Source: Cyclaneusma minus
Lineage: Eukaryota > Ascomycota > Leotiomycetes > Marthamycetales > Marthamycetaceae
Reading direction: 5' to 3'
Length of the DNA stretch: 64,000 bases
Assembly (NCBI GenBank): GCA_037179335.1
Contig: JAKZHN010000007.1
Span: 496,001 to 560,000 of the forward strand
Part shown: one piece after another, positions 14,460 to 25,299 of the stretch
How the letters are laid out: each line of letters opens with the position of its first letter
Numbering within the stretch: the first letter of the stretch is position 1
Position numbers and translations under genes: made by a program
Notes under the pieces: generated by a model
What the model saw: only the letters and a program-made list of their open reading frames with translations
Database searches by the model: none
What the model was told of the DNA's origin: nothing

Positions 14460-14960
14460 TAAATTTATTTAAATATTATTAAAAGAAATATAGCCTAAAT
14501 ATTTAATTTTTATAATATTTAATTTATATTTTTTAATATTTATTTGCAAGCTAGCTTTAATTAAACAATTTAAAATAATAATAATATTTTAATAATACAA
14601 TTTAAAAATTTTATTAATATAAATAAAAGCATTATTGATAAATACCGTACAAATTTTATTTAAAATATTAAATAAAACCTAATTAATATATTGCTAAAAA
14701 GTAAAATATTATATTAAAATACCCTATAGCAAATTCGAAAAATTATAAATTGCTTATTGGCTTTTTTTATGCAAATATAATAAAATGCTTATTTAATATT
14801 GAATTTAATAAAATATTTAGCCTTGCTAAATTAAAATAGGATTTTTTTAAATAAAAGCAGCAAATACTTATTTTTATAAATACTTTTATTAAATTTGCAA
14901 TAATTTATATAAAAGCAAAGCCTGCTTTTAAATTTTTTAATAAATGAAAAAAATATTGCA
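14460..14960 (-). pseudogene. Ty3/gypsy reverse transcriptase relic (gypsy-2)
   Basis: Minus strand from about 14,950: FIKKFKSRLCFYINYCKFNK (family FVKKPxGxLRFCVDYRxLN). Further on: YINVLFNILNKI-like text, then VFINNAFIYIN at about 14,640 (family VFIDDxxIYS, Asp to Asn), then IKASLQINIKKYKLN and IKIKYLGYISF (family LxVDxxKCEFxVxxVKYLGFII). The active-site aspartates are mutated and stops interrupt the frame. Confidence 0.72.
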
Positions 14961-17474
14961 AAAAAAGAATCCTTAATTAAATTCTTTTTTAAATATTCTT
15001 TTATAATACGCAGCTATTTCACTAGTATAAAAAATAATAAAAAATAATTTCGCTAAAATTGTAGGCTTTTTAGCTTAATTTTTGCATTATAAAATTTATA
15101 TAATAGCAAAATATTAAAAGCCTTTTTAAAAAATTTATAATATTGGAAATTTAAATAATATAGCAGTTTTTATTTTAATAGCTTTTTATTAAAAAGCTTT
15201 TGGGGCTTTTTAAAAGCAATAATCTTTTAATAATATATAAAAAGCATATTTATATTTTTTGAGTTTTTTTAGAATTTTTAGAATTTTTAAAAAACTGCGC
15301 TTTATATTTTTAGCGCTAATTTAATAAATTTCAATATCCAGTAAAATTTTAATTGCTTCTTTTTAAAAATAAATTTCAATTTAATAAATATAAAATTATT
15401 ATTAGCTAGCTTTTGCTTTATAGATTTATAAATTTTATATACTGCAATACGCTATATAAACGCCGCTTTAAATGCAAAAATTATTTTGTTAAATGCTTTA
15501 AAAAAAAACTTTCCTTTAACTTTTTTATTTGCTATTAAATCCGATTCGTCTTTTCGAATTTTTATTTTTTTTATTCGAAATTACTTATTTTTACTATTAA
15601 ATTTGTACGGCCAATAAATTTTGCAATTATAAAAATTCAGCAATATTTAATATTATTGCTATTGTTTAAATTTAAAATTTTAATTTTAATTTTTTAAATG
15701 AATAATAATAAAAAAGGGTTTTTAAAAAAAGTTTACTATTAATAATAAAATTTAAAAAAGTATAAATAATAATAGAGTTTTCGCAATTTTCATTAAATTT
15801 ATAAAATAGTATTAATTTATTTAATTATTAAATAAATGCTTTAAAGCCAGAAATAGCCTTAGCTATATTAATATTTATAAAATATAATAATTAAGCTTTA
15901 TTATTAATAAAGGCATTATATTAATTTGAAAAAATTTGAATTTGTATAATATATAATATTAAAAATCTTTTCTTATTAATATAATTAGCTAAATTTATTA
16001 ATATTATATCAACTAAATTAAGAAATTTGCTTAAAACAGAGATTTCCCTTAGGCGCTATTTTTTTCTAAAAATTTAAAGGCTAGATAGTAATTAAAATTG
16101 GAATCGATTTAATTAATATAGCCTTTTTTTTAATAGATTTATTCAATTTAAAGCAATTAAAAATTTAATGCTTAATATTATTATATTTATAATATTAATT
16201 ATAAATAATTTGTTTTATTATTATTATCGAATCGCTAAAATCTTTTACAATTATTTTAATAGCTTTTTTTATAAAGCCATTTTTAATATTTTCTATAATT
16301 AAATTTAAAATTTTAATTTTATTGGCTTTTTTGGCTTTTTATAAAATAATTGGTATTATTTATATTATATTAATTATATATTTTTTTATTATTGCAATTA
16401 TTAAAATTAAATTTGCACTTTTTTAAAAAACTAAGTGTTAATATAAATAGCCAATATATAAATAGCATTATAGTATAAAATTCCGATTCTTTTAAAAGTT
16501 TTGCAAATATAAAAAATATTTGCAATTGCGTATATTAGAATAAAAAAAACCCAAACTGTTTTTATAAATATTAGCATTAAATATATTATTTAATTAAATA
16601 TGGCAATAAAAGTTTGCAAAAAATAAATAAGTTTTATTTTAATATATATAATAAATTAAATAAATGCAATAAATATTATTATATTTAATAAAAAAATTAA
16701 AGCAAATATAAAAAAAATATATATTGCTTTTTTAATTTTTAATTTTTTCCAACAACGCTATAATAAAGTTAAAAGATTTAATGAGGTTTTTTTTAATTTA
16801 AAATATAATATAAATTCTAATAGCAATAGCAATAAAAAAAATTGATATTAATAATTAGCCTATTTTTTATAGCAATATATTAAATTTTAAATTTGGATTT
16901 AAAGTCGTTATTTAATTTATTAAAATTAAAGAATTTTTTAAATTGGTAAAATTTAATAAAAAAGCAAAGCCAATATAAATTATTATTTTAAAAATTAAAA
17001 AATCATTATTGCCGCCAAAATCGTTATTAAAAGGATTTTTATTTTTATTATTATTATTTTTAGCAGCAATATAATTAGCAGCAATTTTGCAGGCGTTATT
17101 GGCATTAATAAAGCGTTTAAATTAAATTGCAAAAAGATTAAAAAAAAACATTAATTTTGTAAACGGCGATATAAAAAATACAAAATTTATTATAGTTTAT
17201 TTTAGGCCGCATTTAAAAATTGCTTTTATTAAAAGCATTAAGTATTTTTTATATATTAAATATTTTAAACTTTTAAAAATTGGTAATTAATTTTAAAAGT
17301 TATTAATATAAAGTATTTAATTTATTTTTAATTTTGGTTTTAAAATTAATATTTTATTAAAAGCAATTATTAAAAAATTAAAAACTGCTATTATAATCAT
17401 TGCAAAAAATCAAAAAAATAATTACTGGGCTTTTATTGCAAAATTAATAAATAAATTAATATTAGCAATAAAAT

Positions 17475-17669
17475 TATTATAAATTGGATTTGGGATTTTA
17501 GCCAAAATTAAAATATAAATTATTATTTATAAATATTTATTGCTATAAAAAGAAAAAGGCTTTTCAATTATTGTAAAAATTAAATTTAATAATTGTGTGG
17601 CGCACGGACCATGCTAGGGCTCTTTCGGCTGGCTAGCCGTGGAAAGCGCTTTGGTCCGGGGCCGTCACA
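17475..17669 (-). repeat. 195-bp LTR of gypsy-2 (right copy)
   Basis: Same length as the left copy. The inner first half is fully transitioned. The outer last half keeps GGCGCACGGACCATGCTAGG, where the left copy reads agcatataaattatactaga. Confidence 0.88.
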
Positions 17670-17674
17670 TCCCG
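17670..17674. repeat. Target site duplication TCCCG, right (gypsy-2)
   Basis: Exact copy of 11,756-11,760, directly after ...GCCGTCACA. Confidence 0.85.
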
Positions 17675-17944
17675 CTTTTTTTTTCCCTATAATTAAAAAA
17701 AAGCCTGAAAAATTAAATTAGCCATTTTCGTAACCCGCAGTACTTCATATAATATGCATAAAAACCATGCATAATTGTATGATTTACCACTATTATTATT
17801 ATTATCATTACCGCTCCAGTTTTAATTTACAGCGCTAGCATTGTTTTTTTATATTATATTATATTAAGCTAAAGCTAAAATTGAAGCTAGGCAAATACAA
17901 ATGGTTTAAAATTAAATAAAAGCAATTTACATTCAAACAAATTC
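17675..17944. other. Transition zone between RIP block and minisatellite
   Basis: Composition shifts from AT-only toward mixed. No gene seen. Confidence 0.5.
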
Positions 17945-18385
17945 TCCAAGCCAGCTATTTAAACCAGTTATTTAAACCAGCTATTTAATCAGCTATTTAA
18001 ATTAGCTATTCAAGCTAGCCAGCCACCCAAATTAGCCAGCTATTTAAGCAATTAATTATTCAAGCAATTAATTATCCAAGCCAGCCAGCCATTTAAGCAG
18101 CCATTTATCCAGCCAATCAGCTATTTAGCCAATTATATAAACAGCCAGCTATCCAAGCAGTCAACTACCCAACCAGCCAGCTATCCAATTAGCCAGCTAT
18201 CGAGCCAACCAGCTATTTAAGCAGCCAGCTATTTAGCCAGTTAATTATTTAAATAGCCAATTATATAAATAGTTAATTATTTAAGCAGCCAGCTATTTAG
18301 CCAATTAGCTATTTAGGCAATTAGCTATCCAGCTAGCCAGCTATTTAATTAATTAGCTATTCAAACCAATTAGCTATTTAAGCAA
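17945..18385. repeat. Degenerate minisatellite (CAGCTATTTAA / CCAGC units)
   Basis: About 440 bp built from imperfect repeats of ccagctatttaa, agccagccagctatt and aagcaattaattat, with variable 12-24 base spacing. Some units look RIP-shifted (attagctatt for ccagctatt). It marks the edge of the AT-rich block. Confidence 0.8.
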
Positions 18386-19114
18386 AAAATCGATTTTCGA
18401 ATAATAAAGTGTATATTAATTAATTAAAAACTGTGTATTTAATTTTGGCAGGCCCGATTTTATTTAATACTAAAAAATAAATAACTAAATATAGGCTATT
18501 TGGAAAATATATAGGCTATATAAAAATAGTATATAAATAAAATAAAAGCTTATTACAACGCTATATTGTTTTTGGTCATGCTTTCGAATCTCTGCTTATC
18601 CCACGTAACTTTATATTTCAAAAGCCCTTTTTAGCAGTTTTTGCCCTCGGTTGAAAGGGGGGTCGCGCAGCCCGGCCCGAAAATAGCCAAAGGCTAAAGG
18701 TAAACCATGAGCTTACGCTCAATGGCATTAAGCATTATATGTCACATTCTACAATGATCACAGTCACAAGTCAGGGGCGCATTATGTTAAGTCAGAAAGG
18801 TCTTCAATTAGGCACAGCTACTATCTAGTATCTATGACCAAGTAAAGACCGAAACCATCTCCGAAAGCCCCAGAACACCAGCAATGCAGAACACCCAGGG
18901 TATCTTGAAAGAAACTCCACCGCTATGCCGCTGATGCAAGATGCCGAATGAGAAGAAGATCAATGACCGCTTTTTTTTTCAGTGCCAAAAATCAATGAAC
19001 AAATGAAACCATTAAGAAGGGTGTATCAGGTCAGGATTGTTCAGTCTTTTGCAGCCGAAGCCGTCGGAAAGAACTCCAAGACCGAGGAACATAGTGAACG
19101 AATGAAGTGGGTCA
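18386..19114. other. Spacer; 3' flank of the repeat-peptide gene
   Basis: Moves from AT-rich into balanced sequence at about 18,580. No gene seen. The part next to 19,115 should be the 3' UTR of the minus-strand gene. Confidence 0.5.
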
Positions 19115-20428
19115 TTAGACCAAGAGAGCACCAGCACCGAAAGCCACGAAGACAGAGACCAAACCGCCACAAAGAGACTCGGCACCACCAGTCATAGTGC
19201 TGGCAGGAGCAGTGCTGGAGCTGGTCGAGGTGTGGGTAGCCGAGGGGAGAACCACGGATGAAGTGATGGAGGATACAGTCGAGTTGCAGGTGGAGTTCAA
19301 GGCTGACACGACGGTGCGCACGAGGCAGTTGTATCCCACGCGCGCGTTATCCACAGCACGGTTATATCCAGTTCGGGACTCGTCATCAGATCCATCAGCG
19401 GAGCGGACACGGTTGTATCCAGTTCGAGAAGAATCATCAGGGGAGTCGGCGGAACGGCGGTTGTAGCCAGTGCGGGATGTACCATCAGTGGAGTCGGCGG
19501 AGCGACGGTTGTACCCACTGCGAGAGTCGTCAGAAGAATCATCAGCGGAGCGGACACGGTTGTAGCCGGTGCGGGAGCTCTCAGAAGGATCATCGGAACG
19601 AACGTTGTAGCCGGTACGTGAGTTCTCGGAAGGATCATCGGAACGAACGTTGTAGCCGGTACGTGAGTTCTCGGAAGGATCATCAGAGCGAACGTTGTAG
19701 CCGGTGCGGGATCCATCGGAGGGGCCAACCGTGCGGACACGCTTGTTGTAACCAGAACGCGAGTTGTCATCAGAATCGTCGGCGGAGCGCTTGTTGTAAC
19801 CAGAGCGCGAGTTGTCCGAGGGGACATCAGTGCGGCGGTTGTAGCCAGTGCGAGAAGTATCAGAAGGTCCGCCGTCCCGGCGGTTGTAACCGGTACGGGA
19901 GGTATCAGTAGGGCTAGTGGTCGAGTCTGGTTGAAGAAAGATGTCAGCAAGATGTTCATGAGGCCAATGCCAGGGTAAGGTGAGGCAGAGTGACTTACCA
20001 ACAACGATGTCTGCGTGCGCAGCCGAAGGAGAGACTTCGTCGACGTTGCAGACAACACCATTGTAGCCGGCGCGGGAGCGATCAGAAACCGAAGAAGTGC
20101 AGGTGGGAACTGGATCGAGGCAAGAGTCAGCAAGCAGTCATGAGCAGTGTGGGAAGAGGATGCGCAAAGACTTACCCGGAGCGACAATGTCAGTAACATT
20201 GCGCGCATCGCACAACTGGACGACAACGGACTCGGCTGCGCCGAAGGCAACAACAGAAGACGCAGAGAGAGCCAAGGCCGAGACGGACTCCATGGGAGCG
20301 AAGGAGATCAAAGCACAGGCAGCCATGGTACGGAGAGGTGCGCCGAGGGCACGAGGGGTAGCGCGGCCCAGGTTCATGACCAAGAAGGCCATGAGAACCT
20401 GGACAAACACCAGGAGGATGTCTAACAT
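19115..20428 (-). CDS. Secreted tandem-repeat protein with SR(T/S)GYN units and dibasic sites (KEP/RiPP-precursor-like, GPI-like tail)
   Basis: Three exons on the minus strand: 20,428-20,176, 20,109-19,999 and 19,926-19,115, with GTAAGT...CCAG introns of 66 and 72 bp whose phases join correctly. The product is about 390 aa: a hydrophobic N-terminus, CDARNVTDIVAP, then one SRAGYN (exon 2), twelve SR(T/S)GYN and one ARVGYN (exon 3), spaced by acidic Ser/Asp text such as SADSPDD. After the motif come RR, KR, VR or RVR. The C-terminus is a Ser/Thr-rich stem, then GGAESLCGGLVSVFVAFGAG, like a GPI signal. Start is uncertain: 20,326 (context ACCATGG) also gives a signal-like N-terminus. Multiple dibasic-flanked repeats after a signal peptide match Kex2-processed repeat proteins and dikaritin-type RiPP precursors; the tail argues for a GPI-anchored wall protein. 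No UstYa-like (DUF3328) or oxidase gene is visible nearby. Function unknown. Confidence 0.65.
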
Positions 20429-21156
20429 CTTTGCGGTGGTCAACAAAGATGATGAAGGTGATCGCGCGTGCGTAAAGAGGAATGCAGAAGTCGCAGGAAT
20501 GAAGCAAACGATCGCAGAAGAAGCAAGTTCAGATCGCAGAAAGAAGCAATGCAGTCGGAGAAAGCAAGCAAGCAGAAGCGCAGTGAACGTTGATGGGAGA
20601 AGAAAAAAGTTGGAGGAGGAGGGAGCCTCGAGGTGGTTCTGTGCTCGATCTCGTCCCAGATCCACGCTAAGCGTGAGGCGGGCTGCTGGCGCCGTTTCCA
20701 GCCCAGAAACCTTTGCTACCGCGATAAGCTGCTCCGCAGACTTGATTGGCCGGCTGTGGCAGATCTGGGGCGCCAGCGACGCCGGCCTGGCGGGGCGCCG
20801 GTGTCAACAAGCGAAATCTGCCCTGGCTGGCAGCGTAAATCCGCACCAAGATATTCTGGCCTGAGGTTGGCTGCGCCGCAACCTGACTGCCAGTGAGTAG
20901 GCTGGGAAATCGTAGGGGGATGTCTGACTGGACGACGACAGTATCACAGCTGTTGACTATTATTGTCGACGACATGTCTGAAGCAACACCAATTTCCTAT
21001 CACCCATAGTTGCACACAAGAACAATTCTTAACAATGAATAGACTTGAACCCAATGTAGCTGTTGTGAGTTTGACCTCGAGATATCAGCTACTCGACCAG
21101 AGCGATAGGGGTAGTATGTGAAATGTGAAAATCCGATCGCAATGAGTCCGTATATA
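20429..21156. other. Probable promoter/5' region of the repeat-peptide gene
   Basis: Balanced composition with no recognisable gene. Open frames on both strands are short and unlike any family I know. The minus-strand frame of exon 1 stays open upstream to 20,665, so the start codon cannot be fixed by a stop. Confidence 0.4.
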
Positions 21157-21236
21157 TCTAGAAAGCCGAAAGCACAAACAGAACAAGCAGTATGATGTCT
21201 AGAAAGCACAAAGACAAGCAGAACAAGCAGTATGAT
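21157..21236. repeat. Tandem duplication, about 38-42 bp, two copies
   Basis: ctagaaagc...gcacaaacagaacaagcagtatgat is followed at once by a second copy, ctagaaagcacaaagacaag and cagaacaagcagtatgat. Confidence 0.75.
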
Positions 21237-21554
21237 CATAATAGCAATGATATAAGACAACCAGGCACTGAGGCCGACGATACAGATGGACTGGGACATT
21301 GCGACGCAAGCTCATTTTAGGCAAATCAGGACGTAGCACAAGACAACGCATGAGCAAGCAACAAACAGCACGAGACAAGCAATTGAGCAGGAGGATTTGG
21401 CAGGCGCAGAGAAAGCAAAGTACATGATGTATGAAAATGAGTGTGGTGACTTCGGCCGCAGTCTGCGGCCTCATGAAGAGACAGCTTCAAGCCGGAATAT
21501 CATATCAACCTCGAAATCTGCCACCGACTGCTGTGGGCAGTGGTCACAGACTCC

Positions 21555-21990
21555 CTGCTTCAAGGAGCAAGCTGTAGCCGCCATGTCCGTACTGGTCAGG
21601 CTCTTTACTCCAGGCATGGAACCAGATCTCCCTCCTGGGCACACCTCATGGTGCATCGTGCCGATGGCGGTGATCCTTTCCCCCACACAGTTCTCCATCT
21701 CAAGCAGTCACCTGTAGTCGTCATATCTGTACTGACCAGGCTCTTTAATCCAGGGGATGAATCAGAGCGGCTGCTGGACACGCCTCGGGGCGCTACACGC
21801 CGACGGCAGCGACCCTTTCCCTCACAAGGCGGACGCGCGCCATGATCCCAGACCTAGCATTTCAAGACGCCAGCTGTAGTCACCATGCCTGTACCGATCG
21901 CGCTGTTCAGCCAAAGCAAGGAACCAGAGGCCCTGCTGGACACCCCCCATGCCTCAACTTGTCGGCGGCAGCGTCGCTTTAGCCCATCAG
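21555..21990. repeat. Three degenerate direct repeats, about 150 bp each
   Basis: Units start near 21,555, 21,696 and 21,858. Each has a ttcaag/ctcaag...gctgtag(c/t) lead, then catgtccgtactggtcaggc or a variant, a CTCTTTA-CCAGG stretch, gaaccag, and a ctggacac(g/c)cctc ending. They are diverged and do not hold a common open frame. No function assigned. Confidence 0.6.
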
Positions 21991-22004
21991 AGTGATGCCC
22001 AGCG

Positions 22005-22095
22005 GGAAAAAAAAAAGCACAAGAACACCAAGCACAAGAAGAACACGCACAAGCACAACACGCACAAGCACAATACGCACAAGAACAACGCAGCA
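22005..22095. repeat. CACAAG-rich simple repeat
   Basis: Runs of acaagcacaa/gcacaagaacac, mostly aagcac and cacaag hexamers. It produces Lys/His/Asn-rich spurious frames. Confidence 0.75.
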
Positions 22096-22534
22096 ATGGA
22101 GGCAGACAGCAGAACAGTAGAACAGCAGATACAAAGAGGAGAAACGAAAATCAATGACGCTGGCATCAAAGAACAGCAGAGAACGAGTGACGCGAGTTCA
22201 CAAGAACATATGAAGCCCTGCGCTCCATGGCACACTACTACTCGGAGCATGTGTCGCGGTCCATAAAGCGATGTGTTGGCTCTGGTCTCAAGAACTTTGT
22301 TGAGTACGGTGAGGGGTGGAGTCCACTTGAGCCCAGTATCGGGGAGGGCAGCGACACCATCGACACGCCTTGACAAAAGCCCTGTTCCAAGCCCAGAGTT
22401 AGCTCACAGAGCAAGCACCCAACATGAATCCACAAGCTGACAGGTGAAAAGAGTAGATGAAGCATGCGTAACTCCTGAATCACATGTCAAGCTTCTTTGC
22501 GGTGAGTCAAGATGAAATGATCCTTCCCACACGA

Positions 22535-22950
22535 AGCGCCCAAGCTCTTGCAGAGACCAGGCCCCTCAATTCCCTGGACGGCTTTCAGCCCAGCTGTAAA
22601 ACGATACCAATGGAGCACTTTGAGTCGTATCTAGGTCTTCGGGGTCGTGTCGGCGCGATGTCTCGAGGATTGAGATGAAGGTTCTGTATGGTGCCAATTC
22701 ACCTGGATCTTGCAGAGCAAGTCGCCCAGATTGCCTGAATGTTCAGCTCAACAGCTCAGATGAAACACTGGAGCGATCTGGGTGGCTGGATCGGCTCCAA
22801 GCTGATCCAGGAGATGAGATGCGTGAAGTTGGCGACAGGCAGCTTGCTGGAGAGTTGGGATGAAAAGATCAGCCCACGTTCTGGTTCATCCGATCTTTGC
22901 AAACACCAAGCCTCTCAATCGCACTGGATGCTTTCAGCTTGGTGGCAAAA
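22535..22950. repeat. Degenerate direct repeat pair
   Basis: 22,540-22,600 (agaccaggcccctcaattcc, ggacggctttcagcc) resembles 22,895-22,950 (acaccaagcctctcaatcgc, ggatgctttcagctt), with a weaker partner near 22,708. The rest of 22,096-23,797 shows no gene. 23,280-23,797 is pyrimidine-rich on the plus strand, consistent with the promoter and leader of the GH128 gene. Confidence 0.5.
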
Positions 22951-23797
22951 GAGGAAGGCAGGACGAAGCAAGTGAAGGGATGACGGTCGCATGTCGAAGA
23001 ATCGCAATATCAATTGCCGTGCAGTGGCTTGAGGTGAGGTGCAAGTGAAGAGGTTAAGGCTGAAGCTGAAGACAGGTTTACGAGGAGACGTCGCGGGAAT
23101 AACGTTTAGCGCGGCGGTGCTAGGCCAAAAATAGCACTAGCGGCATTGCCAAGCCCGTTGACCGCGATAACCAAGTTTTCGACCGTACCACCCCCTCTGA
23201 ATACCTGCATCCCCCAAGCCTCCCCTCATGTCAATTTGATGGCGCAAGGATAAGGCACAGCATGGGGCTCCCCTCGTGCGGACACCCTGTTATCTGTAAG
23301 TGACACTTCTCCTCATTTTCATTTAATCTGTGCCCGTCGCTCTCGCTCTGTTTCCACGACTGTGTCCGTCTTCAGCTGTTCATCTCGTCTATTGTTCCTT
23401 TGAAGATCTGCGGATCCTACGTCACTGTCGCTTTTGGCTGTTTCGCGATCCACAGTGCAGATACGGACCGTTGCCCCAGCAGGATCTGTTACCCTGCGTC
23501 CCTGGCCTTTCCCCAATCTCTTGCATGACCTCAGCGACAGGGAACGCAAGAGCTGCCTCCAGGCTGTTGTTCCTGGCCCAGATTCGGGCCTCGCGTTCTT
23601 CAGCTCCACAATCGCTTCTCGACACTCGCTCTCCCGACATCCTGATCCCAATCGTTCGATCATCGCGACGTTGTCACTGCCGTCGCGAGGACAAGGACGT
23701 CTAGCACATCGCCAACGACTGCTCGACTCTGCCACAGCCACGTCTTCCACCAACAAAGAAAGCCCGAATCTCCTGCAGCGCCTTCACAACCGTCAAA

Positions 23798-24733
23798 ATG
23801 CGAATAGCTCACCTCCTCCGCTCCCTCCTCCTACCCACCGCCCTCCTCCCCTCCCTCGCCCTCGCCGACTCCAGCGCAAACTACACCACCTCTTCCAAAC
23901 GTGGCCTAATCTACATCTCCGACACTCCCACCTCCGATGCCGACACCTGGGTCACCCCCTACAGCGACCTAACCTGGTACTACAACTACTCGCCCCTTCC
24001 CTCCCCCATATATACCGGCAACACATCCCTCCAATTCGTCCCCATGTGCTTCAGCACATCCACCACCTTCCTTGACCAAATAACCTCCCTCATCTCCTCC
24101 GGCACCAACATAACCCACATCCTCTCCTTCAACGAACCCGACGGCAGCACCTCCACAGGCGGCTCATCAATCTCCCCCGAAGACGCTGCCGAAGCCTGGC
24201 AAAGCCAACTCGCTCCTCTCCAAGCACAGGGTATCAAGATCGGCGCACCAGCAACAACCGGTAGCCAGCAAGGCTCCGACTGGCTCACCGCCTTCTTCGC
24301 CGCCTGCAGCAACTGCACAGCCGATTTCCTTCCCTTGCACTGGTATGGTGATTTCGCCGACCTCGCTTCATGGATCGGCCAAGCCAACAGCACCGCGCTT
24401 TCCCACAACATCTCTTCGCTCTGGATCACCGAATTCGCCTATCCAAACCAAAAGCTGGAAGCTACGCAAGATTTCTTCAACCAGAGTGTGGCGTATTTGG
24501 ATAGGTTGGAGTATGTGGAGAGGTATAGTTATTTTGGGAGCTTTCGGTCAGATGAGAGTAATGTGGGAGATAATGTGGCGATGCTTGATAAGAAAGGACG
24601 GTTGACGGATGTGGGGAGTTGGTATTTGGGGGGGAAGGAGACGGGGAATACGCCGAGTGAGGGGGTGGTGGTGCATGTTGGGGCAGCTTGGGTGGCGCTG
24701 GTGGTGGTGGGTGTTTGTTTTGTTATGTTGTGA
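23798..24733 (+). CDS. GH128-family (Asl1-like) beta-1,3-glucanase, secreted, probably GPI-anchored
   Basis: Single exon, 311 aa. Residues 1-23 form a signal peptide (MRIAHLLRSLLLPTALLPSL...). The mature part shows the GH128 landmarks in order: KRGLIYISD, WYYNYSP, FVPMCF, LSFNEPD (putative acid/base Glu), KIGAPATTG, LPLHWYGDF, LWITEFAYP (putative nucleophile Glu) and YSYFGSF. Both catalytic Glu positions are present and length is typical. Several N-x-S/T sequons occur. The last 25 residues (VVVHVGAAWVALVVVGVCFV) form a hydrophobic tail typical of a GPI signal, so I infer a wall- or membrane-bound glucanase remodelling beta-1,3-glucan. Codon use is odd: third positions are nearly all C up to about 24,440, then nearly all G or T to the stop. 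Family call from motifs, not a search. Confidence 0.88.
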   Translation: MRIAHLLRSLLLPTALLPSLALADSSANYTTSSKRGLIYISDTPTSDADTWVTPYSDLTWYYNYSPLPSPIYTGNTSLQFVPMCFSTSTTFLDQITSLISSGTNITHILSFNEPDGSTSTGGSSISPEDAAEAWQSQLAPLQAQGIKIGAPATTGSQQGSDWLTAFFAACSNCTADFLPLHWYGDFADLASWIGQANSTALSHNISSLWITEFAYPNQKLEATQDFFNQSVAYLDRLEYVERYSYFGSFRSDESNVGDNVAMLDKKGRLTDVGSWYLGGKETGNTPSEGVVVHVGAAWVALVVVGVCFVML

Positions 24734-25299
24734 GTGTGTGAGTGCTGGGGGCTGGGCATCATGGTTTCGATGTGGCTAGGAGGACCGGACTCCTGGCTGG
24801 ATGAAAGGGAGCTCGGGAGCTCAGGAGCTGGAGTCTAATGGTAACGGTGCATGGCATGGCGTTTTGATACGAGTTATGAGGTATGATACACGATATTGTT
24901 GGATTCTGCTGGAGCATGGATGGACTGACGGATATGAGATACCTGGCTTGCTGTTTCTGATATACCCAATATACTCTTTCGCAGCACTTCTATTGAAGCA
25001 CGAACACCTAGTTATGATCGAAGGTGCGTATCTCCAAGCCACTCGTTCGTTCGCCTTGGAGCGGAACGAGATTTCACTCCCAGTGGCTGGTCACGTGATC
25101 ACTGAGCTGCATTTGCTGTCTGGCCAGCTCCCGTCCTTCGCTACCATGGACTATAAATATGGCAGCTTGTGTGTTCAACAGTTCCATAATTCTTTCCTGC
25201 TCTTCTATATTGGCCATGTGTCTCTTGAGGGACCGGCCATCCAAGCCCATTCTTCAATCCCCAGCCTCTCTCTGGACGCTCCTCCTGGAAACCCACAAC
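24734..25299. other. Spacer between GH128 gene and array 1
   Basis: No gene seen. Contains a palindromic CACGTG box (ggtcacgtgatcac, about 25,089) and a TATA-like ctataaatatggc at about 25,150, which may be a diverged lead unit of the following array. Confidence 0.45.

Larger units (their letters stand above)
11761..17669 (-). mobile_element. RIP-degraded Ty3/gypsy LTR retrotransposon (gypsy-2), complete outline
   Basis: Complete outline of 5,909 bp: LTRs of exactly 195 bp at 11,761-11,955 and 17,475-17,669, with TCCCG target duplications. The minus strand carries a degraded gypsy RT at about 14,460-14,960. A polypurine tract on the minus strand (AAAAGGGAAATAT) directly abuts the 11,955 end, so 11,761-11,955 is the 3' LTR. 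There is no open frame, so the element is dead. Confidence 0.88.

Noticed and set aside
19297..20253. 318-codon minus-strand open frame overlapping the repeat-peptide gene
   Set aside because: Different frame from the GYN-repeat coding frame, crosses both introns and gives a low-complexity product; a shadow of the real exon.
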